A program made the translations under genes and the position numbers. From NCBI GenBank assembly GCA_965233735.1, contig OZ247501.1, positions 1-64,000 of the forward strand: a DNA stretch of 64,000 bases, given 5' to 3'. This document shows positions 26,541-34,516 of the stretch, in pieces. Within the stretch, counting starts at the first letter, position 1; each line of letters opens with the position of its first letter. The DNA comes from Cytomitobacter sp965233735. GTDB taxonomy: Bacteria > Pseudomonadota > Alphaproteobacteria > CAJXXZ01 > 1604HC. A model generated the notes under the pieces. It was not told the DNA's origin. It saw only the letters and a program-made list of their open reading frames with translations, and searched no databases.

Positions 26541-26797
26541 ACCAATTTGTTATGGAGAATGATTTTTTCAAAGTAAAAGGAGATGGTTTTATACATAAGT
26601 TTGAAGATTTATTATCAATTGATGGTTTTTTGTTGTCTAAATCTATTGCTAGCGATATGCGTGATTTGTTAAAGAAGAAAAATCCAGAAATTCCTTTTCA
26701 GATGAATGGAAGCATCAAAGCGCCAAAAATAACTCATCAGGCAAGTTTTAGAAAAATGCTTTCTCCAATTTTGCCTCTAACATTTTTTTTAATTTAA
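26541..26797 (+). pseudogene. C-terminal remainder of the AsmA-like gene after a frameshift
   Basis: In another reading frame from 26537 the sequence reads INQFVMENDFFKVKGDGF and continues to PILPLTFFLI at 26797. Joined to the upstream GYGSIENNVYK, this makes a smooth AsmA-like C-terminus. One extra A in the AAA run at 26535-26537 would join the two frames exactly. The bases there do not form a slippery heptamer, so a base deletion (or a sequencing error) is more likely than programmed frameshifting. An ATG at 26552 could start an 81-residue fragment, probably meaningless alone. Confidence 0.7.
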
Positions 26798-26877
26798 ACA
26801 AATGATTTTAGAGTGAAAAGTAAATTTTTAAGTTTGATATGAAACATAATAATTACTTTTTAATATATATTATTAAA

Positions 26878-26913
26878 CATAATTAAAAGCATAATTAAAA
26901 GCATAATTAAAGC
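26878..26913. repeat. Tandem 12-base repeat, three copies
   Basis: The unit CATAATTAAAAG occurs twice exactly and a third time with one change at the end, head to tail, in the gap between the AsmA-like remnant and tuf. It could be a slippage product; no function is evident. Confidence 0.75.
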
Positions 26914-26973
26914 CAAATTTTTTTTGCTTTCATTGATATTCAATTATATTTTTATAAAGTCATATTAATAATT

Positions 26974-26996
26974 AACAACTGTTTCAAATAGTTGTT
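26974..26996. repeat. Inverted repeat (7-base stem)
   Basis: AACAACT and AGTTGTT separated by nine bases, about 80 bases beyond the tuf stop. No T-tract follows on either strand, so it is at best a secondary RNA structure. Confidence 0.4.
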
Positions 26997-27038
26997 ATCA
27001 ATTTTATAAACTATTAATTAAAATCGAATTATTTATAT

Positions 27039-27060
27039 AAAAAGGGGCTTCAAAAGAAGC
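27039..27060 (-). terminator. Probable Rho-independent terminator of tuf
   Basis: On the minus strand GCTTC-TTTT-GAAGC forms a 5-base stem with a 4-base loop and is followed by CCCCTTTTT, starting 17 bases after the tuf stop codon. The stem is short but position and T-run fit an intrinsic terminator. Confidence 0.55.
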
Positions 27061-27076
27061 AAAGAAGTGCAGACTA

Positions 27077-28273
27077 TCAGTCTAGTATTGCAGTAACAAC
27101 TCCAGCACCAACAGTTCTACCACCTTCTCTGATAGCAAATCTTAGTTCTTTTTCCATGGCAATAGGAGCATTTAATTGAACAACTAATTTGTCAACGTTG
27201 TCTCCTGGTTTTACCATGTCCAAACCTTCAGGAAGAGAAATTTCTCCAGTAACATCTGTAGTTCTGAAATAGAATTGTGGTCTGTATTTACTCATAAATG
27301 GAGTGTTTCTACCACCTTCAGATGATTTCAAAACATATACAGCACATTCAAATTTGCTATGAGGTGTTATAGATTTAGGTTTAGCTATAACTTGACCTCT
27401 TTGAATGTCATCTCTTTTCACTCCTCGAAGCAACACACCTACGTTGTCACCAGCAATAGCTTCTTTCATTTCTTTTCTAAACATTTCAACACCAGTAACA
27501 GTTGTTTCTGTTGTATCTTTCAAACCAACTATTTCAACAGTATCTCCAACTGAAACTTTTCCAGTTTCAATACGTCCTGTAGCAACAGTTCCTCTTCCTT
27601 CAATAGAAAATACATCTTCAACGGACATCAACAAGTTTTTGTCAATTGGTCTGTTTGGCTCAGGAATGTATTCATCAACAGCTTCCATAAGTTTTAGTAT
27701 AGCTGCTTCTCCAATTGTGTCAGATTCTCTTCCTTCTAATGCTGCCAAAGCTGATCCTCTGATAAATGGAGTTTTATCACTTAAGAAACCTTGTTCATCT
27801 AGAAGTTCTTTGATTTCTTCTTCTACTAATTCAATCATATCATCATCATCAACAAGTTCAACTTTGTTAATAAATACAACCAAGTAAGGAACATTAACCT
27901 GCTTTGCAAGAAGAATATGTTCTTTAGTTTGAGGCATGGCACCATCAGTAGCTGATACAACTAATATACCACCATCCATTTGAGCTGCACCTGTGATCAT
28001 GTTTTTTACATAATCAGCGTGACCAGGACAGTCAACGTGAGCATAATGTCTTTTTTCAGTTTCATACTCAACATGAGCTGTAGATATTGTAATACCTCTC
28101 TCTTTTTCTTCAGGAGCAGAGTCAATGCTTTTGTAATCTTTAGCGACTGCCTTTCCGTCTTTTGCAAGAACAGTTGTTATCGCAGCTGTTAAAGTTGTTT
28201 TTCCATGATCAACGTGACCAATGGTACCAATATTCATATGCGGCTTGTTTCTATTAAATTGTTCTTTAGCCAT
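27077..28273 (-). CDS. tuf: Translation elongation factor EF-Tu
   Basis: 398 residues, the usual length. It carries aminoacyl-tRNA to the ribosome as a GTP complex. Seen: P-loop GHVDHGKTT, DCPGHADYVKNM (switch II), the guanine motif (here VFINKVEL instead of the common NKxD context) and GSALAALEG, then two beta-barrel domains ending in GGRTVGAGVVTAILD. AGGAGG lies just upstream of the ATG (28279-28284). Two tRNA genes precede it, echoing the tyrU-glyT-thrT-tufB arrangement of other proteobacteria, but without the tRNA-Thr. Base composition is less AT-rich than the neighbours, as expected for a highly expressed gene. Confidence 0.98.
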   Translation of the reverse strand: MAKEQFNRNKPHMNIGTIGHVDHGKTTLTAAITTVLAKDGKAVAKDYKSIDSAPEEKERGITISTAHVEYETEKRHYAHVDCPGHADYVKNMITGAAQMDGGILVVSATDGAMPQTKEHILLAKQVNVPYLVVFINKVELVDDDDMIELVEEEIKELLDEQGFLSDKTPFIRGSALAALEGRESDTIGEAAILKLMEAVDEYIPEPNRPIDKNLLMSVEDVFSIEGRGTVATGRIETGKVSVGDTVEIVGLKDTTETTVTGVEMFRKEMKEAIAGDNVGVLLRGVKRDDIQRGQVIAKPKSITPHSKFECAVYVLKSSEGGRNTPFMSKYRPQFYFRTTDVTGEISLPEGLDMVKPGDNVDKLVVQLNAPIAMEKELRFAIREGGRTVGAGVVTAILD

Positions 28274-28319
28274 ATTAACCTCCTGTAAAAATTTTTTTAC
28301 TTTACTCTTGCAAATATGG

Positions 28320-28390
28320 AGCGGGCGATGGGAATCGAACCCACGTGACTAGCTTGGAAGGCTAGAGCTTTACCATTAAGCTACGCCCGC
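28320..28390 (-). tRNA. tRNA-Gly, anticodon TCC
   Basis: 71-base cloverleaf: acceptor GCGGGCG pairing with CGCCCGC, anticodon loop CTTCCAA, T-loop GGTTCGATTCCC, discriminator T as usual for tRNA-Gly. CCA is not encoded. It sits between tRNA-Tyr and tuf, all on the minus strand. Confidence 0.96.
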
Positions 28391-28395
28391 AAAAA

Positions 28396-28480
28396 TGAAG
28401 GGAGTAGGATTCGAACCTACGTAGACGACACCGTCGGCAGGTTTACAGCCTGCTGCCTTTAACCACTCGACCATCCCTCC
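28396..28480 (-). tRNA. tRNA-Tyr, anticodon GTA
   Basis: 85 bases with acceptor GGAGGGA against TCCCTTC, anticodon loop CTGTAAA, a long class II variable arm (CGACGGTGTCG region) and T-arm GTAGGTTCGAATCCTAC. CCA is not encoded. A perfect TTGACA (28526-28531, minus strand) lies about 45 bases upstream and may be the -35 of the tRNA-tuf unit; no matching -10 at ideal spacing is evident. Confidence 0.96.
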
Positions 28481-28547
28481 GCAAAGCTAAGAGTATGTTT
28501 AAAAATTCCCATTTTTTTACAATATTGTCAATAGATTATTTTGTAAT

Positions 28548-29423
28548 TTAATGATTATGATGTGAATTTAATTCATATATAACTCTTGCTAAGTTATCTA
28601 AGTAATTTCTAACATATGAATCTTTGTTAGATTTGTGAGCTGCTGCATAAATATGCTGATTTTTCATAATACTTAATGTTACTAACGTTTGATATTCTGC
28701 AAATGGTTGAGATGATATAATTAATATTTTTTCATTTTTACTAAATCCATATTCTTCTATCAAATATTTAATTGTATCCTTTGTGTTATGTCTAATTTTA
28801 TCAGATTCTAATAAAGATAAATTTGGGCCTTTGAAAATTATATTCAAATCAGGAGTAACTTCTTTGATCAAAATTTTAGATATATTTTCTTCAGTTCCGT
28901 ATTTTGTATATTCTTTATCCAAAGTTTCTGTTGACTTCCTATATCCATAAATCATAAACAGTTTTTTGTATTTTAATCCTAATTTAACAGCATTTTTCAG
29001 CAACTCTATTCTTGATTTCATAGATGTTGATCCACCTCCCAGTATCAAAACAGCATCATATTTTTCATTATAATTGGGTTCCAATTGTATGTTATTTTTC
29101 TTCTCTTGTTTTTGTATAAATTCAGATAAATCATTTGTGATGTTTAATTTTATTTCTGTTCTTTCTATTCCAGGTTTTCTTAACCATTTTTGTTGAGTTG
29201 TTACAACCAATTCTTTTAATGTGTTGAAATTGTTTATTTCGGCAATTTCAAGTGCTTCTATTATTGTGCAAGGATTAAATAATAGATGAGGATTTGCTGT
29301 TGATTTATTTTTACACATAGATATTATTATTGACTTCTGATGGCTGTTTAAATGTTTTTCAGCATGTGAACTAATAGAAAATATGCATGCAAAAACTATT
29401 GATTTTATTATTTGTATATTCAT
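28548..29423 (-). CDS. Secreted DUF218/YdcF-like protein
   Basis: 291 residues with a cleavable signal peptide (MNIQIIKSIVFACIFSISSHA). The middle and C-terminal parts follow the DUF218 (YdcF/SanA) pattern: DAVLILGGGSTSMKSRIE at about 125, then a conserved-type glycine turn IYGYRKSTE, ISKILIKEV, an NT step in RHNTKDTI, and ILIISSQPFAEYQTL in place of the family's VTSxxH-x-x-R. DUF218 proteins are of uncertain biochemical function and are mostly membrane anchored; a secreted version is unusual. The match is by order of weak motifs. Minus strand, between tRNA-Tyr and gatB. Confidence 0.6.
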   Translation of the reverse strand: MNIQIIKSIVFACIFSISSHAEKHLNSHQKSIIISMCKNKSTANPHLLFNPCTIIEALEIAEINNFNTLKELVVTTQQKWLRKPGIERTEIKLNITNDLSEFIQKQEKKNNIQLEPNYNEKYDAVLILGGGSTSMKSRIELLKNAVKLGLKYKKLFMIYGYRKSTETLDKEYTKYGTEENISKILIKEVTPDLNIIFKGPNLSLLESDKIRHNTKDTIKYLIEEYGFSKNEKILIISSQPFAEYQTLVTLSIMKNQHIYAAAHKSNKDSYVRNYLDNLARVIYELNSHHNH

Positions 29424-29465
29424 TCATTTATTTGACACAATAATGATAATATATGCAATGTTTTT

Positions 29466-30881
29466 TTATTTCAAAGAAAATGTATTTAAATATGATATTA
29501 CTTCTTCTTGAGTTATTGCTGGATTAGCTTTTCCTTTTGTTTCTTTCATTATTTGACCTACAAAAAATTGTTTTAGGTTTGTATTTCCTGCTTTATAAGA
29601 TTCTAATTCTTTTGTATATTTTGAAAGAGAATTTTTTACAATTCCCGCTATTTCTTCTCTGGAATTTATTTGGGATAAGTTTTTTTCTTTTATAATGTTC
29701 ATAGGATCTTTATTTGTATCTATAAATTTTATTAATACATCTTTTGCAGCTTTTCCTGAAATATTTCCTTTATGAACTTCTGTTATTAAGCTTCTTAAGA
29801 AATCAGGATTTACTTTTGCCTGTGGATTTTTCTTAAGATAAGATATAACATCTCCAACAATCCATTTGAACAAAGTTATTTTAGCTTCTTTTTCTAATGA
29901 ATCAGATGATTTTTCAAACAAATCGGTTAACTCAGAATCTTCAGCAATGATCCATGAATCTTGTAAGCTTATTCCAAGAGAAGCAATTTTCTTGCATATA
30001 TTATATGGCAAGTTGGGAAGAGTTTTGTTTTGTTGTTCCTTTGTTAAAATAAGTGTTGGCAAATCTGGATCAGGCATGTATCGATAATCAGATGCATCCT
30101 CTTTGTTTCTCATGTGAACTGTTTCTCCAGTGTTGTCATTAAACAATCTAGTTTCTTGAATTATAGTTCCTCCATTATTTAATATTTGAGACTGCCTTTC
30201 ATATTCATGCAATATTGCTTTTTTCATGAAATTAACTGAGTTTAGATTTTTTATTTCAACACGAGTTCCAAGTGGATCTCCAGGCTTTCTAAGGGAAATG
30301 TTTACATCTGCTCTTATTTGTCCTTGTTCCATATTTCCATCACATGTATTAACTCTTCTTAATGTGCTTTGCAATATTCTAAAAAATGTCGCTGTTTCTT
30401 CTTCATTTTTTAAATCAGGTTCTGTTACAATTTCCATCAAAGGAATTCCACATCTATTTAAATCGATATAGGTGTTTCCATTTTTATGGATGCTTTTCCC
30501 AGCATCTGTTTCAAGATGAATTCTATTAATTCTTATATCTTTAATTTCATTATTATTCCAAATAGGGATGATTCCATTTTCAGAAATAGGTTTGTAAAAT
30601 TGTGTGATTTGGTATCCTAGTGGTAAATCAGGATAAAAATAATGTTTTCTATCAAATTGTGATTCTTGATTAATGGTCATATTCAACGCTAATGATGATG
30701 TTATTGCTTTGTTTACACATTCTTCATTTAACACAGGAAGTGATCCAGGAAGACCAAGATCAAGATAGTCTACACAAGAATTAGGCGTTTCTCCACTTGT
30801 TGAAGCTCTAGAAAACATTTTTGATTTTGTTGATATTTGAGCATGGACTTCCAATCCAATTACCATTTCCCATTTATTCAT
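29466..30881 (-). CDS. gatB: Aspartyl/glutamyl-tRNA amidotransferase subunit B
   Basis: 471 residues. GatB binds the mischarged tRNA and activates its carboxyl group. Seen: EVHAQISTKSKMFSRAST at the start, DRKHYFYPDLPLGYQITQ, GIPLMEIVTEPD, RADVNISLRKPG and RVEIKNLNSVNF, and the C-terminal YqeY-like tail with GQIMKETKGKANP. Last gene of gatCAB, overlapping gatA by four bases (ATGA). Confidence 0.96.
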   Translation of the reverse strand: MNKWEMVIGLEVHAQISTKSKMFSRASTSGETPNSCVDYLDLGLPGSLPVLNEECVNKAITSSLALNMTINQESQFDRKHYFYPDLPLGYQITQFYKPISENGIIPIWNNNEIKDIRINRIHLETDAGKSIHKNGNTYIDLNRCGIPLMEIVTEPDLKNEEETATFFRILQSTLRRVNTCDGNMEQGQIRADVNISLRKPGDPLGTRVEIKNLNSVNFMKKAILHEYERQSQILNNGGTIIQETRLFNDNTGETVHMRNKEDASDYRYMPDPDLPTLILTKEQQNKTLPNLPYNICKKIASLGISLQDSWIIAEDSELTDLFEKSSDSLEKEAKITLFKWIVGDVISYLKKNPQAKVNPDFLRSLITEVHKGNISGKAAKDVLIKFIDTNKDPMNIIKEKNLSQINSREEIAGIVKNSLSKYTKELESYKAGNTNLKQFFVGQIMKETKGKANPAITQEEVISYLNTFSLK

Positions 30882-32338
30882 GATGAATTCCTTTCTAATA
30901 AATTTTCAAATCCTGCATATTCTTCAATTCCTTTTGCAGCTGCAATAAGCATTTCTTCATTAAATGGCTTTGTCATCAAATGTATTCCTAATGGCAAGTT
31001 TTTGCGTCCATATCCAATTGGAACTGAAATTGCGGGAGATCCAATTAAGTTGGCTATAACTGTAAATACATCTTCATGATAAGCATCTGAGGGATTTTGA
31101 AAAACATTGTTCACTTCGAAGGCTTCTCTGGGAGAGCATGGGTAAACTATACAATCTATTTCTTCAAACAAATTCAAGAATTGTTTTTTTATGTATTTTC
31201 TAGTCTTTAACCCTAAGCTATATCCATGTTCATAGTTATCGCTTGATAAATTATGAATGCCCATAAACATTCGTCGTCTGACTTCTTCTCCAAACAAAGC
31301 AAATGTTTTGTTATGATTTGAATTTAGAGTTTCTGTGGTTTTATTTCCGTAACATACTCCTGTATATCTTGACAAATTAGACACTGCTTCAGATGATGTT
31401 AAAAGATAATAAGTTGACAAATATGAATCGAATTCTAGTAAAGAAATAGGTTTTATTACAGCTCCAAGTTCTTTGAATATATCTAGTGATTTTTTCCAAT
31501 TCAAAACAACATGTTCATCTAAATGTTCCATCCAATTTTCTGGATATCCAATAACTTTTCCTTGTATCAACTCTTTATTTACATTTTCTAAATCAGGAAT
31601 TTGTTCTGTGCTAGACATTGAATCTTTTTCATCGCTTCCCATCATATTATCCATCATAATGGCAGCATCTTGAACAGATCTAGTAAATATTCCAGCTTGG
31701 TCAAAAGATGAAGCATATCCTACCATTCCATGTCTAGAACATCTTCCATAAGATGGTTTGAAGCCAACAATTCCACAAAAAGAAGCGGGCTGTCTTACTG
31801 ATCCACCTGTATCACTTCCTAGAGCAGCAAAGCATGTTCCTGCAGCAACAGCAGATGCACTTCCTCCTGATGATCCTCCAGGAACTAATTGAGTATTATT
31901 GCTCCATGGATTTATTGATGGACCAAAGCAACTGGTTCTATTTGAAGATCCCATAGCAAACTCGTCCATATTAAGCTTACCTAAACAAATCGCTCCTTCT
32001 TTCCACAATTTTCCTGTTACATGAGATTCAAATGGAGCTATGAAATTTTCTAAAACTTTAGAGCAAGCTGTCATTTTGATATTTTTCACACAATATAAAT
32101 CTTTTACGCCAATTGGAATTCCTTCTAATTTTCTTGCATTTCCTGATTTGATTCTATTCCAACTTTCTTCCGCCTGTTGAAAGGCTAAGTCTTTTGTAAG
32201 TGTAATAAAGTTATTTAATTTCTTGTTTTTCTCTATTTCATCGTAAGTTTCAGTTAACAAAGTTAGAGGTGATATTTCTCCTTTTTTAAGAAGAGACTTT
32301 ATTTGATGCAAGTTTAAATGATTTGGATTAATTGCCAT
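30878..32338 (-). CDS. gatA: Aspartyl/glutamyl-tRNA amidotransferase subunit A
   Basis: 486-residue amidase that releases ammonia from glutamine. The Ser-cisSer-Lys triad is visible: lysine in IPIGVKDLY, the serine-glycine loop GGSSGGSASAVAAG, and GSDTGGSVRQPA with the nucleophilic serine. With GatB and GatC it converts Glu-tRNA-Gln (and perhaps Asp-tRNA-Asn) to the amidated form. It overlaps gatC by 11 bases and gatB by four, a tightly coupled operon. Confidence 0.97.
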   Translation of the reverse strand: MAINPNHLNLHQIKSLLKKGEISPLTLLTETYDEIEKNKKLNNFITLTKDLAFQQAEESWNRIKSGNARKLEGIPIGVKDLYCVKNIKMTACSKVLENFIAPFESHVTGKLWKEGAICLGKLNMDEFAMGSSNRTSCFGPSINPWSNNTQLVPGGSSGGSASAVAAGTCFAALGSDTGGSVRQPASFCGIVGFKPSYGRCSRHGMVGYASSFDQAGIFTRSVQDAAIMMDNMMGSDEKDSMSSTEQIPDLENVNKELIQGKVIGYPENWMEHLDEHVVLNWKKSLDIFKELGAVIKPISLLEFDSYLSTYYLLTSSEAVSNLSRYTGVCYGNKTTETLNSNHNKTFALFGEEVRRRMFMGIHNLSSDNYEHGYSLGLKTRKYIKKQFLNLFEEIDCIVYPCSPREAFEVNNVFQNPSDAYHEDVFTVIANLIGSPAISVPIGYGRKNLPLGIHLMTKPFNEEMLIAAAKGIEEYAGFENLLERNSS

Positions 32339-32609
32339 CTATAACTCCGTCTACTACAAACATATTGTCAGAGTTGTTTGTAGAATTTAACATAGGGTTG
32401 AATTTTTTATCTTGTATAATATTTATAGGATCATCTTGTCTCTGTTTTATCATTTGGTAATTGTATAATTCTCCAGAAATTTGTCCTACTTTTTTCATTT
32501 TTTCTATCAGTTCCATTATATTATCTAAATCTAAGCAAAGTTGATCAAATTGTTTTTCATTGATTTTTATTTGCAAAATTTCAGATATCTTTTTTACTTG
32601 ACATGACAT
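32328..32609 (-). CDS. gatC: Aspartyl/glutamyl-tRNA amidotransferase subunit C
   Basis: The ATG at 32609 gives 93 residues starting MSCQVKKISEILQIKI, the position where GatC proteins begin; an upstream ATG at 32642 is open but adds residues foreign to the family. The helical first half and the C-terminal belt with DNMFVVDGVID match GatC, which wraps around GatA and contacts GatB. First gene of the gatCAB operon. The sequence is diverged and the assignment rests partly on position. Confidence 0.85.
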   Translation of the reverse strand: MSCQVKKISEILQIKINEKQFDQLCLDLDNIMELIEKMKKVGQISGELYNYQMIKQRQDDPINIIQDKKFNPMLNSTNNSDNMFVVDGVIDGN

Positions 32610-32807
32610 ACATACAAAATACAATCTTTGCATCATTTTCACAATGTTGTGATTATTCTTGTTATAAATATTAACTGTTATTTAATATATAAGTTGTTTT
32701 TAAATTAAATAGAATTCACATTGATATTTGTTTATTTATGTTTTTTAAAATAAAAAATCACAACAAAAAAGTTCTGTTGCAATAGAAATAAGTATAGATT
32801 TTTTTAG

Positions 32808-32824
32808 CTTTAATTTAATTTAAA
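32808..32824. promoter_or_regulatory. AT element shared with the 57759 gene (three TTAA boxes)
   Basis: CTTTAATTTAATTTAAA, identical to 57714-57730. It contains TTAA three times at five-base steps, and lies upstream of a gene for an exported protein in both places. It may be an upstream promoter element or a regulator site; chance cannot be excluded in such AT-rich DNA. Confidence 0.3.
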
Positions 32825-32834
32825 TGAAATTTTA

Positions 32835-32863
32835 TTGATTTTGTATCTTTTTACTATTATTAT
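32835..32863 (+). promoter_or_regulatory. Sigma-70-type promoter for the outer-membrane-type protein
   Basis: TTGATT (32835-32840), a 17-base spacer and TATTAT (32858-32863), about 50 bases before the ATG at 32913. Five of six -10 positions and four of six -35 positions fit consensus. Confidence 0.5.
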
Positions 32864-32912
32864 TGGTTATTCGCTATTGAGCGTTCAAAAAACAAAAATA
32901 AGGAGAATTATT

Positions 32913-33848
32913 ATGTACAAAAAGTCTTTGTTAGTTGCAAGTGCATTAGTTTTAAGCACTATAGAATCAGGGTGTGAAGATTCTGGTTTTAAATATGCTG
33001 TTGGAGTTGGTCCTTTAGCTAAATTTGGTAGCAAAAAAATTAAAGGAGTTAACTTTACTGATAAAGCAGCTGTTGATAAAATTGCAGGCATAAATACAGA
33101 TAACTTGTTAGATAAAGAAAATGATTTCAATATAAAAGGAAAAACAGGATACTTAGGTGGTAGAGTGTTTGCTGCTGTTGGAGCTTTAAAAGTTGCAAGT
33201 GCTAATGTTTTCTTGAAAGCTTTTGGTGATTTTGGAAATTCTAAATTTTATCTAAATGATAAAACAGACTTAACTTCTGCAAGCACAACAGCAGGTGATC
33301 CAAGTTCAACACCAGCTTCTCCAGTAGTAGGAAATTCAGCCTCATCATCAGGTTCAGGAGCTGCAGGTGTTTCTGTATCAAGTCTTAATGCTGCCGGATC
33401 TGGTAATTCTTCAAATGAAAACCCAACTACTAATGTTGGATCAGAAAACGTAGCAAATTCTATTTTAGAATTAAAAAATAGATGGTCAGCTGGTTTTGGA
33501 CCTGAAGTTGTTTTTTCAGCATCTGACTCTGTTCATTTGACAGTTTCTGCTGGACCTATGATTTCTGAAATGAAGCAAACATTGAAAACATCTGCTAATA
33601 ATTCTGGATTCAGTAAGAGTTCATATCAATTCGGAGGTTATGCTTCTGTGAGTGGTCGTATGTTCTTTGGTGAAGAAAGAAATTTCTTTGCTTTTGGTGA
33701 AGCAATGGTAACTCTTCTTGGTGGAAAAGAAATCAAAGCTGAGAAGGTTGAATTTTCAACAGGAACACCTGCTGGAGACATTACATTCAAGCATAAGAGA
33801 AGCTTAGGTGGAAATGTTGCTTTTGGTGTAGGTTACTACCACGGTTAA
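32913..33848 (+). CDS. Outer-membrane-type beta-barrel protein with Ser/Gly-rich insert
   Basis: 311 residues from the ATG at 32913, which has AGGAGA at 32901-32906. Signal peptide MYKKSLLVASALVLS, then a region of alternating strands (KYAVGVGPLAKFGSKKI; YLGGRVFAAVGALKVASANVFLKAFGDFG; WSAGFGPEVVFSASDSVHLTVSAGPM; YASVSGRMFFG; GGNVAFGVGYY), typical of an 8-10-strand barrel. About 50 residues in the middle (around 120-175) are Ser/Gly/Asn/Ala-rich low complexity, presumably a surface loop. The C-terminal residue is Gly, not the usual Phe/Trp of a barrel. Codon use is less AT-rich than in the other secreted genes, suggesting strong expression. No named family recognised. Confidence 0.72.
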   Translation: MYKKSLLVASALVLSTIESGCEDSGFKYAVGVGPLAKFGSKKIKGVNFTDKAAVDKIAGINTDNLLDKENDFNIKGKTGYLGGRVFAAVGALKVASANVFLKAFGDFGNSKFYLNDKTDLTSASTTAGDPSSTPASPVVGNSASSSGSGAAGVSVSSLNAAGSGNSSNENPTTNVGSENVANSILELKNRWSAGFGPEVVFSASDSVHLTVSAGPMISEMKQTLKTSANNSGFSKSSYQFGGYASVSGRMFFGEERNFFAFGEAMVTLLGGKEIKAEKVEFSTGTPAGDITFKHKRSLGGNVAFGVGYYHG

Positions 33849-33970
33849 GATCTTTTTTTAAAGATTTTAGTTATATAGATTTGCAATTCTAAGTAATTTT
33901 TATTTTAGGATTTATAAGCAAATCATTTTTTTTCAATTATTAAATTTATTTTTCAGATTGTTCTTTTATT

Positions 33971-34516
33971 TCAATTTGAGTGTTCATTTATATCAGTTGG
34001 GATTTCATTTATTGAAGTGAAATATTCTTGAATTGTATCAATTCCAACTTTTGTTTTTGATGAGATTTGAAAAGCACTTTGTGTTTTTTTTGAATCTCGT
34101 TTATCTATTTTAGTAGAAATTATTTTTATAGGAACATTATATTTTTTAACAAAAGTAATGATTTCTTTATCTATGTCCATAATTCCTCTTCTTGAATCAA
34201 TTAATAGAAATAGCTCATCAGCTCTGTGTTTGTCAAAATATGCCTTCATCATTGTGGAAATAAGACCTTGGCGTTCCTTGCTAATTTTTGCATATCCATA
34301 CCCAGGTAAGTCTATTAAAACTATATCTTTACAAGGATAATATCCAATCCACTTTGTACAACCAGGAGTTTTGGAAACTCTAGATATTTTATGATTTAAA
34401 ATAGAATTTAACAAAGAAGATTTTCCTACATTAGATCTTCCTATAAAAGCGATTTCATATTTGCTTTTAGGAGGCAAATCTCTTACAAAATAAGTTTTAA
34501 AGTCTTTAGAGTTCAT
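33971..34516 (-). CDS. engB: Ribosome-biogenesis GTPase EngB/YsxC/YihA
   Basis: 181-residue small GTPase needed for large-subunit assembly. G1 GRSNVGKSSLLNSIL, switch region KTPGCTKWIGYY, G3 DLPGYGYAK and G4 STKIDK are all present, the DLPGYGYAK form being diagnostic for this subfamily. Its ATG overlaps the alaS stop by four bases, so the two are co-translated. Length and motif order are normal. Confidence 0.95.
   Translation of the reverse strand: MNSKDFKTYFVRDLPPKSKYEIAFIGRSNVGKSSLLNSILNHKISRVSKTPGCTKWIGYYPCKDIVLIDLPGYGYAKISKERQGLISTMMKAYFDKHRADELFLLIDSRRGIMDIDKEIITFVKKYNVPIKIISTKIDKRDSKKTQSAFQISSKTKVGIDTIQEYFTSINEIPTDINEHSN

Noticed and set aside
26520..26560. Programmed -1 frameshift in the AsmA-like gene
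   Set aside because: No slippery heptamer and no downstream hairpin; a lost base in the A-run is simpler.
27405..27887. 160-codon open frame antisense to tuf
   Set aside because: Ser/Thr/Pro-rich shadow of the conserved EF-Tu reading frame; no start signal and no family resemblance.
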